DNA of 5,369 nt from Terriglobales bacterium (GTDB lineage Bacteria > Acidobacteriota > Terriglobia > Terriglobales > Acidobacteriaceae): contig JAATFE010000306.1 in NCBI GenBank assembly GCA_015655365.1, forward strand, positions 1 to 5,369. Direction: 5' to 3'. Positions 1 through 5,369 of the stretch are shown here, piece by piece (position 1 is the first letter of the stretch; each line of letters begins with the position of its first letter). The notes beneath the pieces are model-generated. The model made no database searches. It was given only the letters and a program-made list of their open reading frames with translations, and was not told the DNA's origin. The translations under genes and the position numbers were made by a program.

Positions 1-1
1 C

Positions 2-175
2 CTGCGTCATCCCACCGGCATATTCAAGGTCGAGGCCCAGATCGCTTACATCGAACAGGGCCAGGTGGGGCTCGTTTTCTCCTTCAAGACACCCTTGGAA
101 CGCGCGGACGCAATCGAGTTTATGGCTTCGATCGCGAGCTACGCAGCCACTTCTCAGGTAGTTCGGTTTCCATAG
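2..175 (+). CDS. C-terminal fragment, possible PilZ-domain (c-di-GMP binding) protein
   Basis: This is the last 57 codons of a gene that starts left of the window, ending in TAG at 173-175. Another frame is also open here (to 258), but I chose this one because it gives a balanced protein and has G or C at 39 of 57 third positions. The visible pattern is alternating hydrophobic beta strands (VEAQIAYIEQGQVGLVFSF) followed by an amphipathic helix (ERADAIEFMASIASYA). That resembles the end of a PilZ barrel, where a strand and a GxGLxF-like turn precede a closing helix. PilZ proteins bind cyclic di-GMP and often tune motility or polysaccharide secretion. The defining N-terminal RxxxR and D/NxSxxG motifs lie outside the window, so the family call is inference. 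It converges on motB with a 96-base gap in which I find no strong terminator. It could instead be another small beta-rich protein. Confidence 0.5.
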   Translation: MRHPTGIFKVEAQIAYIEQGQVGLVFSFKTPLERADAIEFMASIASYAATSQVVRFP

Positions 176-271
176 GGCAAGTTGGGCATGTGCGTATCAA
201 TCTGGCCTGCGGGCCCGACTTCTGTGCGCATTCAAAGGTTCCAGTCCCAATGAAGTAGCTTGAGTATCCCG

Positions 272-1048
272 CTACATGGCTGCTGGCACTGGCAACTTGC
301 CCTTGCTGAAGGTCCCGGGCTGCACGGATTCGGGCATGTACTGAATGAGCACCGTGATCCTACGGTTCGAGGCATCTTCCGGTTGCGAGGGCTTGCGCAG
401 TTTACGGTCGGCGTAGCCGCGGACTTGAACAATCTGTTGCGGGCGAACACCATTACTCTCCATCAGGCGCCGGGCGGAATTGGCGCGATCCGTCGACAGT
501 TCCCAGTTCCCATAGGATGGTGAGCTGTTATAGGGCTTGGAATCGGTGTGCCCCTCGATTGAAATGGGATTCGGCAACTTGCCGGCTTCCGGCGCCAGAA
601 CCTTGAGCAGGCTCTTCATGACCGGGGTCGGTTCCGCGCTCCCGTTCTCGAAGAAGGTCCCCTGCGGATCTTCCATCAACTCAATCTGGAGTCCCTCCGG
701 GGTGACGGTCATCTCGATCAGTTTGTTGAGCTTTTGGAAGTTCGCCATTTTCCCCATGGCTCGCATCAGATCTTCCTTTAGCTTATTCATGTCCTGTTTT
801 TGTTGTGCGCCAGCGTTGCCGGCCCCGCCCAGTTGCGTTCCCTTCTTCTGGGCCGTACCGTTCGGGTCCCTGAAATATCCGCCCACGGCATCCTGCACAG
901 GTTTACTGCTGTTCATCAGCCACAGCACGATAAAAAGCGCCATCAAGGCAGTGACAAAGTCGGCGTAGGCCACCTTCCACGCGCCGCCTTGGTGGCATGC
1001 GTGGCCGCTCTTCTTCTTGATGATGATGACCTGATCGTCGAGTGCCAT
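272..1048 (-). CDS. motB: Flagellar motor stator protein MotB
   Basis: MotB is the peptidoglycan-anchoring half of the ion-driven flagellar stator; it forms the channel with MotA in the inner membrane. The 258-residue product has a short basic cytoplasmic tail, then the family signature GGAWKVAYADFVTALMALF. This contains Asp30, equivalent to the ion-carrying Asp32 of E. coli, in a single membrane helix (about 28-46). Residues 49-62 (KPVQDAVGGYFRDP) sit where the plug helix that seals an unassembled channel is expected. After a Gly/Gln/Lys-rich linker, an OmpA-like peptidoglycan-binding domain runs from about 118 to 237. It includes IEGHTDSKPY, NWELSTDRANSARRLM, VRGYAD and NRRITVLI. At 258 residues it is shorter than E. 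coli MotB (308), with a brief C-terminal tail. The ATG lies 12 bases after the motA stop with only a weak AGG upstream, suggesting translation coupled to motA. The channel motif looks proton-type rather than PomB-like; this is inferred. Confidence 0.97.
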   Translation of the reverse strand: MALDDQVIIIKKKSGHACHQGGAWKVAYADFVTALMALFIVLWLMNSSKPVQDAVGGYFRDPNGTAQKKGTQLGGAGNAGAQQKQDMNKLKEDLMRAMGKMANFQKLNKLIEMTVTPEGLQIELMEDPQGTFFENGSAEPTPVMKSLLKVLAPEAGKLPNPISIEGHTDSKPYNSSPSYGNWELSTDRANSARRLMESNGVRPQQIVQVRGYADRKLRKPSQPEDASNRRITVLIQYMPESVQPGTFSKGKLPVPAAM

Positions 1049-1060
1049 GGTTGCGTGAAC

Positions 1061-1945
1061 CTATGCGGCTTGGGTTACAGCCTGAGGCTCCCCTACTTTC
1101 TCTCTGCATGCCTTCTCTACTTCGAAGAAGTCCGGTCGAACATGTTCAGGGATTGCGCGGCGGCCCATTTCAACCGCCAGCATCGGCGAGGTGCCTTTGA
1201 CGAAGGCGAGCATCATCACGCGCAGCACATGGTAGTAGCTTTGCTCCTCGTCCACGGTCTTCGCCATATTGGAACCCAGCGGCCCGACCAACCCGTAGCA
1301 AAGCAGAATTCCAAGAAAGGTTCCGACCAGGGCGGAGGCTACCTTTTTCCCGATTTCCTCTGGCGGGCCGCCGAGCGCCCCCATCGTCACCACAATGCCC
1401 AGCACCGCGGCCACGATTCCCAGCCCCGGCAGGGCATCCGCCATGGTGGTCAAGGCCGCGCTAGGCTGAACTGCCGAATGGTGATGAACCTCCATATCGA
1501 GTTCCATCATCTGGTCCACGTCAAACGAACTCACGCCGCCGGTGATCGCCATGCGCATCGTATCGCATACGAAGTCGCGGGCATGATGATCGTTGATGAA
1601 CTGAGGGTAGCGCGAGAAGATTGGACTCTTGTCCGGCTCTTCCGTATCGGCCTCGATGGCGATGGCGCCCTCTTTGCGCGATTTGGCGAGAAGATCGAAC
1701 ATCATCTTGAGCGTGTCCAGGTATCGCTGCCTGGTATATGAGGACCCTTTAACGACGCCTACAAGCCCACTGGCGATTTTCTTCAGAACGTGCATTGGGT
1801 TCGCGGTCAACACCGTACCAAGCGCCGCACCTCCGATGATGATCAGCTCAGCCGGCTGAAGAAGCACGGCGATCTGGCCCTTTTCCATGAGGAATCCAGC
1901 GATTACACAAACGAAGACAACAAGGATCCCACCAATTGAGATCAT
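1061..1945 (-). CDS. motA: Flagellar motor stator protein MotA
   Basis: MotA is the multi-pass inner-membrane subunit that couples ion flow through MotA/MotB to torque on the rotor protein FliG. The 294-residue length is nearly that of E. coli MotA (295). Key residues fall at identical numbers: Arg90 and Glu98 in the cytoplasmic loop (SRKEGAIAIE), which contact FliG, and Pro173 and Pro222 at the channel end of the third and fourth membrane helices (ADALPGLGIVAAVLG and YGLVGPLG). Four membrane segments are visible at roughly 2-20, 33-50, 170-190 and 202-224. The chosen ATG is preceded by GGTGG at 1954-1958, one mismatch from GGAGG, with 8 bases between. An in-frame TAG at 1949-1951 rules out any longer product. 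motB follows after 12 bases and is almost certainly co-transcribed. The gene starts 163 bases after a sensor kinase on the same strand. Third-position G/C is modest (17 of the first 30 codons), lower than in cysS. Confidence 0.98.
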   Translation of the reverse strand: MISIGGILVVFVCVIAGFLMEKGQIAVLLQPAELIIIGGAALGTVLTANPMHVLKKIASGLVGVVKGSSYTRQRYLDTLKMMFDLLAKSRKEGAIAIEADTEEPDKSPIFSRYPQFINDHHARDFVCDTMRMAITGGVSSFDVDQMMELDMEVHHHSAVQPSAALTTMADALPGLGIVAAVLGIVVTMGALGGPPEEIGKKVASALVGTFLGILLCYGLVGPLGSNMAKTVDEEQSYYHVLRVMMLAFVKGTSPMLAVEMGRRAIPEHVRPDFFEVEKACREKVGEPQAVTQAA

Positions 1946-2052
1946 TCTCTATTCCACCCCGCCTGTAGAGGATAGTCCCGCCAGGTCCTGGAGGACAGAA
2001 GCCATGGATCATCCTGTAACAAATACTGAAGTCGCTTTCCCTCCATCGGCAT
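1942..2052 (-). CDS. Possible 36-residue small ORF overlapping the motA start
   Basis: A reading frame of 36 codons begins with ATG at 2052 (or ATG at 2046, two codons later). It ends in a TGA that shares bases with the motA start codon (ATGA overlap). The start of the peptide reads MPMEGKRLQYLLQDDPWLL; the whole is rich in Trp, Arg and Asp/Glu, with no membrane segment or signal peptide. Some flagellar operons carry the small protein FlbD just before motA, but this does not resemble it. No good ribosome binding site precedes the ATG, and the preceding frame is closed by a TGA. If translated, its main role could be to deliver ribosomes to motA. Any gene beginning ATGA has such an overlapping stop, so the overlap alone is not evidence; only the length and composition argue for reality. 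It may be chance. Confidence 0.2.
   Translation of the reverse strand: MPMEGKRLQYLLQDDPWLLSSRTWRDYPLQAGWNRE
1949..2005 (-). other. Possible 18-codon upstream ORF in the motA leader
   Basis: In the motA frame there is a short ORF: ATG at 2003-2005, 18 codons (MASVLQDLAGLSSTGGVE), and TAG at 1949-1951. The TAG lies three bases before the motA ATG. An AGGA sequence sits 8 bases upstream of its start. Its 3' half overlaps the motA ribosome binding site, so translating ribosomes would pass through that site. It competes with the 36-residue ORF in another frame. At most one is likely to be used, and neither may be. Confidence 0.15.
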
Positions 2053-2071
2053 TCGCGGACGTCTCGTTCAA
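2043..2071 (-). promoter_or_regulatory. Weak flagellar-sigma (sigma-28-like) promoter candidate for motAB
   Basis: On the minus strand GCCGATGG (2043-2050) matches six of eight positions of the sigma-28 -10 box GCCGATAA known from enterobacterial late flagellar genes. Fifteen bases upstream is GAAC (2066-2069, within TTGAAC), which matches the expected TAAA at only two of four positions. Location upstream of motA is right, but the -35 region is poor. Acidobacterial-type consensus sequences are not something I can confirm. If used, transcription would start downstream of the ATG of the 36-residue ORF and exclude it. Confidence 0.15.
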
Positions 2072-2108
2072 CAGATGCAGGCGATGACAGCCTACGATGG
2101 AGCGAGCT

Positions 2109-3626
2109 TCAGCGGCAGGAATCCAGAAGCTGGCGGACTTTATCGAGCAATTCCTTTTGAGTAAAGGGTTTCACAAGAAAATCGTGGTCCAACCCTTGTA
2201 GGCGCGACGGGACAACCAGGTCGTGGTTGTATCCCGACACGTAGAGCACCTTGATCTCCGGTCTGGCAGCAACAAGCCGTTCAGCGAGAACAGCTCCGTT
2301 GAATCCCGGCAGCACCATATCCGTAATCAGAAGAGGAATGGAGCCCAAGTACTCTGCCGCCATGCGCAGGGCCTCGTCTGGGTCGCCGGCATCGAGAACG
2401 GTGTATCCGCTGTCTGTCAGAAGCCGCATCAGGAGTTTTCGCAGCGGAGCGGAATCGTCGACCAGGAGGACGGTCTCCGTTCCTCCTCGCACGGCCTCTG
2501 CTTTCAGAGGCCGTGGTGCGGCAGTCTCGGCGCATCGGGGGAAGCGGATTCTGAACGTTGCTCCCTCGCCCGGCTTGCTGCTAACGGTAATTGCGCCTCC
2601 ACATTTTTCGACAATGGCGAAAACAGTGGATAAGCCAAGTCCTGTCCCTTGGCTGGAAGGTTTGGTGCTAAAGAAAGGCTCGAAAATATGGGTTTGAGTC
2701 TCCGGGTCCATTCCCGTCCCCGTATCGCTGACAGTGAGCATCACGTAGCGGCCGGGCCGGATGGCAGAATGTAGCCACGCACTGCTTTCATCGATCACGA
2801 CGTTGGCGGTCTCGATGACGATCTTTCCACCCTTGGGCATGGCATCGCGGGCATTGATGACCAAGTTCATCAGCACCTGCTCAATTTCACACGGATTGGC
2901 TTCGATGCTTCCCAGGTCGCGGCCAGGCAGTCTGATGAAATCAATATCCTCGCCGATCAGCCGGCCCAATACTTTCTCCATCCTGCTCACGGTTTCGTTC
3001 AGATTTACGGCCTGTGGCTCCGACACTTGTCCGCGGCTGAAAGCCAGTAGGTTGCGGGTGAGATTCCGGGCGGAGGAACCTGCATTGTGAATCTCATTCA
3101 GCATGTTGCGGGCCGGCTCGGGCAGGTCTGCCTGAGCTTCAAGATTCTCGCAATACCCCAGAATGACTCCGAGCAGGCTATTAAGGTCGTGAGCTACCCC
3201 TCCGGCAAGCTTGCCAACCGCCTCCATCTTTCTGGCCTGCTGAACCCGCTGTCCGTATCGATCGGCATCCTGCCGGGGACTGATGCCCCGTATATGGCAA
3301 TAGACCGCGCCGTCATCGTTCAAGTGGTGGACATTGCCTACGATCTCCACACTGACGGGCCGTCCGTCTTTGGTTACCAAGGAAAGATGTTCGTAGCGCG
3401 CATGGCTCTTGGCGATCAGTTCCAGAAACATGCGCCTGGACGCGTCGGCATCCTCAGGTCGTCCGATCTCCCAGAGCGCTTTGCCCATCAACTCCGCACG
3501 GGGGTAATCCAACAGGTTCACCACCCAGGGGTTCGCATCCAGGATTGCCCCCGTCTGTGGATCGAGAATCAGCAACCCATTTTCCGCGGCCTCGAAAAAG
3601 CGCCGGTATCCTGTTTCGGAGTCCAT
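2109..3626 (-). CDS. Soluble PAS hybrid sensor histidine kinase with C-terminal receiver domain
   Basis: This is a cytoplasmic hybrid two-component kinase of 505 residues with no membrane segment. A PAS sensor domain (about 5-120) includes ENGLLILDPQTGAILDANP. The HisKA dimerisation domain follows (about 130-200), with the phospho-acceptor His146 in GGVAHDLNSLLGVILGY. The HATPase domain (about 245-363) shows the N box NLVINARDAMPKGG, the G1 box SDTGTGMD, the F box FEPFFSTK and the G2 box GTGLGLS. A receiver domain (about 384-503) has the acidic pair Asp390/Asp391, phospho-acceptor Asp436 in LLITDMVLPGFNG, Ser464 and Lys486. All catalytic residues are present, so it should autophosphorylate and pass phosphate to its own receiver. 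No DNA-binding output or HPt domain is attached. The ATG at 3626 has GAAGAG 6 bases upstream. A TTG at 3698 with GAGG 6 bases upstream would add 24 Arg-rich residues, and ATG 3647 is a third option. The signal and final target are unknown. It lies upstream of motAB on the same strand. Confidence 0.93.
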   Translation of the reverse strand: MDSETGYRRFFEAAENGLLILDPQTGAILDANPWVVNLLDYPRAELMGKALWEIGRPEDADASRRMFLELIAKSHARYEHLSLVTKDGRPVSVEIVGNVHHLNDDGAVYCHIRGISPRQDADRYGQRVQQARKMEAVGKLAGGVAHDLNSLLGVILGYCENLEAQADLPEPARNMLNEIHNAGSSARNLTRNLLAFSRGQVSEPQAVNLNETVSRMEKVLGRLIGEDIDFIRLPGRDLGSIEANPCEIEQVLMNLVINARDAMPKGGKIVIETANVVIDESSAWLHSAIRPGRYVMLTVSDTGTGMDPETQTHIFEPFFSTKPSSQGTGLGLSTVFAIVEKCGGAITVSSKPGEGATFRIRFPRCAETAAPRPLKAEAVRGGTETVLLVDDSAPLRKLLMRLLTDSGYTVLDAGDPDEALRMAAEYLGSIPLLITDMVLPGFNGAVLAERLVAARPEIKVLYVSGYNHDLVVPSRLQGLDHDFLVKPFTQKELLDKVRQLLDSCR

Positions 3627-3818
3627 CGACCACTCTTCCCGATCCATGTATTCGCTGGCGGCATCCGCCGGTCCCCGCCGCCTCACCCGGCGAAACAAGG
3701 GACGCCTCGACGTTTTTATTCCTCAGTCTCTATTTCCTATTCCCCTGCACCCACAGCCTACCAAGCTTGCGATTGATCCCGCCAGCCCCACAGGCCCGCC
3801 CGCTGCCGAATCTCCCGC

Positions 3819-3827
3819 TGCTACAAT
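3819..3827 (+). promoter_or_regulatory. Extended -10 promoter candidate for cysS
   Basis: TGCTACAAT matches the extended -10 pattern TGnTATAAT with one mismatch in the hexamer (TACAAT). No -35 hexamer resembling TTGACA is present 16-18 bases upstream, where the DNA is GC-rich; extended -10 promoters can do without one. Transcription would begin near 3834, giving a cysS leader of about 60 bases. Start point and use are inferred. Confidence 0.35.
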
Positions 3828-3828
3828 C

Positions 3829-3854
3829 AAAAAGGCCGAAAACCGGCCAATTTT
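3829..3854 (-). terminator. GC hairpin with T-tract, terminator-like on the minus strand
   Basis: GGCCG (3834-3838) and CGGCC (3844-3848) form a perfect 5-bp stem around a 5-base loop. Read on the minus strand, the stem is followed at once by TTTTT (complement of 3829-3833), the form of a short intrinsic terminator that would stop antisense transcription out of cysS before the kinase gene. On the plus strand it is followed by AATTTT (to 3854), a weaker tract. There it would lie at the very 5' end of the cysS transcript, as a protective stem-loop or weak attenuator. The stem is short, so function is uncertain. Confidence 0.35.
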
Positions 3855-3894
3855 ACATGCTTTTCCGAGCAAGTATGAGCAAGAAGTCCGACCG

Positions 3895-5369
3895 ATGACC
3901 CTTCGCCTTTTCAATACCCTTTCCGGACAGATGGACGAGCTCGTCCCCTCCGACGGGCAGGTCCTGCGCATGTACGCCTGCGGCCCCACCGTCTACGATT
4001 ACGGCCACATCGGCAACTTCCGCACCTTCTTGCAGGTAGATGTGCTGCGCCGCTTCCTCAAGCTGACCGGCATCGCCGTGCGCCATGTCATGAACATTAC
4101 CGACGTGGACGACAAAATCATTCGCAACGCGGCGGCGGCGGGCGTACCCATCGGCGAATACACGGCGCGCTTCGAGCAGGCCTTTTTTGAGGACCTGGGA
4201 GCCCTGCGCGTGGAGCGCCCGGAGCAGATTGCCCGCGCCACCGAGCACATTGCGAAGATGGTGGAACTGGTGCAGAAACTGGCCGCGGCCGGCGCCGCCT
4301 ATCAGACCGAGGACGGGAGCTGGTACTTCCGCCTGGCATCTTTCCCGGAGTATGGCAAGCTGAGCAAAAAGGACTTGTCCGGCATGGAAGACGGCGCCCG
4401 CGTGGATGTGGACGAGTACGAAAAGGACTCGGCCCGCGACTTTGCCCTGTGGAAAGCGGCCAAGCCCGGCGAGACCTCGTGGGATACGCCGATTGGCCGC
4501 GGCCGGCCCGGCTGGCATATCGAGTGCTCGGCCATGGCCATGGAGTACCTGGGCGAGAGCTTCGACCTGCACGCTGGCGGCGAAGACCTGATGTTCCCGC
4601 ACCACGAAAACGAGATTGCACAAAGCGAGAGCGTGACCCACAAGCCCTTTGCCCGCCACTGGATGCATGTGCGCTTCCTGCTGGTGGACGGCCGGAAAAT
4701 GTCGAAGAGCGAGGGTAACTTTTATACCCTGCGCGACCTGCTGCTGAAGGGCTACAAGGCCTCGGCGATCCGGCTGGCGCTGATCTCCGTGCCCTACCGG
4801 CACCAGCTCAACTTCACCTTCGACGGCCTGATCGAGGCGACCAACGCCATTGGGCGGCTGCGGACCTTTCACAAGCGGCTGGTTGAAGGAACCTACGCGC
4901 CCGGCAAAAACCCCGTGTTGCAGGCAGCGGCGAGGAAGGCGCAAGCCGACTACATGGCCGCGCTGTCGAACGACTTGAACACCGCCGAAGCCCGCGCCCC
5001 CATCTTCGACCTGATTCGCGCCTCGAATACGGCCATGGACCAGGGGCAACTGCTGGCCGGCGACCGCGATGCGATTCTGGCCGTGCTGGCCAGCTTCGAT
5101 GCGGTCTTTGACGTGATCGAGGATCGCGATGCCGAGCCCACCCGCCGAGCCCTGGAATATGCGGAGCAGGCAGGACGACAAGCCGACGTCGCCCCCGAGT
5201 TGCTTGCCAGGCAGGGACAGACCAATGAGGCCATCGACGCCCTGGTTGCCGAGCGCACCACGGCCAAAAAGCAGCGCAACTTTGCCCGCGCCGACCAGAT
5301 CCGCAACGAACTGGCAGAAAAAGGCATTGTCATCGAGGACTCCAAAGACGGCGTGCGCTGGAAGCGGAA
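3895..5369 (+). CDS. cysS: Cysteinyl-tRNA synthetase (3' end cut by window)
   Basis: This class I synthetase activates cysteine with ATP and loads it on tRNA-Cys in the cytoplasm. The catalytic HIGH motif appears as HIGN (38-41, in VYDYGHIGNFR). KMSKS is intact at 268-272 (GRKMSKSEGN). The four zinc ligands that select cysteine are present: Cys29 (YACGPT), Cys211 (HIECSAM), His236 and Glu240 (HHENE), matching E. coli Cys28, Cys209, His234 and Glu238 with a shift of one or two. The C-terminal tRNA-binding region includes KKQRNFARADQIRNEL near the end. The window holds 491 codons plus two bases and stops just after GVRWKR, the usual final motif, so perhaps only a codon or two is missing. It is longer than the E. 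coli enzyme (461). The ATG has only a weak GAAG 8 bases upstream. Third positions are strongly G/C (27 of 30 codons around Cys211). It is transcribed away from the kinase gene and is functionally unrelated to it. Confidence 0.98.
   Translation, partial: MTLRLFNTLSGQMDELVPSDGQVLRMYACGPTVYDYGHIGNFRTFLQVDVLRRFLKLTGIAVRHVMNITDVDDKIIRNAAAAGVPIGEYTARFEQAFFEDLGALRVERPEQIARATEHIAKMVELVQKLAAAGAAYQTEDGSWYFRLASFPEYGKLSKKDLSGMEDGARVDVDEYEKDSARDFALWKAAKPGETSWDTPIGRGRPGWHIECSAMAMEYLGESFDLHAGGEDLMFPHHENEIAQSESVTHKPFARHWMHVRFLLVDGRKMSKSEGNFYTLRDLLLKGYKASAIRLALISVPYRHQLNFTFDGLIEATNAIGRLRTFHKRLVEGTYAPGKNPVLQAAARKAQADYMAALSNDLNTAEARAPIFDLIRASNTAMDQGQLLAGDRDAILAVLASFDAVFDVIEDRDAEPTRRALEYAEQAGRQADVAPELLARQGQTNEAIDALVAERTTAKKQRNFARADQIRNELAEKGIVIEDSKDGVRWKR

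Noticed and set aside
176..271. Convergent gap between the left gene and motB, expected to hold a terminator
   Set aside because: Only a 4-bp GGCC-TGCG-GGCC hairpin without a T-tract is visible, which is too weak to call.
800..1741. Open frame (313 codons) on the plus strand across motB and motA
   Set aside because: It spans two confidently identified genes on the other strand and gives a His/Arg-rich product with no recognisable domain.
1981..1991. Perfect inverted repeat CCAGGTCCTGG in the motA leader
   Set aside because: With 5-bp arms and a 1-base centre it is too short and isolated to call an operator, and no second copy was found nearby.
2077..2095. Stem-loop just after the kinase stop (GTAGGC/GCCTGC on the minus strand)
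   Set aside because: The stem is 6 bp with one G-T pair and a 7-base loop. No T-tract follows, so it is not an intrinsic terminator and could be chance.
3740..3772. Possible sigma-70 promoter for the kinase on the minus strand (TTGGTA, 17 bases, AATAGG)
   Set aside because: The -10 hexamer matches only three of six positions and no other signal supports it.
3087..3776. Open frame (229 codons) on the plus strand opposite the kinase N-terminus
   Set aside because: The opposite strand carries a clear PAS-HisKA coding sequence, and this frame shows no motif of its own.
3857..3898. 13-codon leader ORF ahead of cysS as a cysteine attenuator peptide
   Set aside because: It contains no cysteine codon and has no ribosome binding site. 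The ATGA overlap is automatic for a gene beginning ATGA.
3853..5181. Long open frame (442 codons) on the minus strand opposite cysS
   Set aside because: It is antisense to a gene with intact catalytic motifs. Its Gly/Val/Ala/His/Gln-rich product has no domain logic and is explained by the high third-position G/C of cysS.

Overview
The window is moderately GC-rich bacterial chromosome with ordinary gene density. It has no rRNA, tRNA, CRISPR array, insertion sequence or phage gene that I can see. The mix of an E. coli-type proton stator pair, a soluble PAS hybrid histidine kinase with a GGVAHDxN-type H-box, and a long cysteinyl-tRNA synthetase with a YGHIGNFR signature would fit an acidobacterium or a relative. 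That is an impression from protein style, not a placement.

Layout from left to right: (1) the tail of a plus-strand gene, possibly a PilZ-type c-di-GMP receptor, ends at 175. (2) Facing it on the minus strand is motA-motB (1945 down to 272), the flagellar stator pair, separated by only 12 bases. (3) Upstream of motA is a 163-base leader (1946-2108) holding two overlapping short reading frames and a poor flagellar-sigma-like box. (4) Further upstream on the same strand is a hybrid sensor kinase (3626, or 3698 with a TTG start, down to 2109) with PAS, HisKA, HATPase and receiver domains. (5) A divergent control region (about 3699-3894) carries an extended -10 element and a compact GC hairpin. 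(6) cysS runs rightward from 3895 and leaves the window just short of its stop codon.

Working together: the kinase, motA and motB share a strand and could be co-transcribed, which would place motor-stator supply next to a phosphorelay input. A c-di-GMP receptor beside them would be a natural motor brake, but the PilZ call rests on only 57 residues. cysS is an unrelated housekeeping gene with a stronger preference for G/C at third codon positions than motAB. No clearly new system is visible. The most checkable oddities are the motA leader and the cysS leader hairpin.
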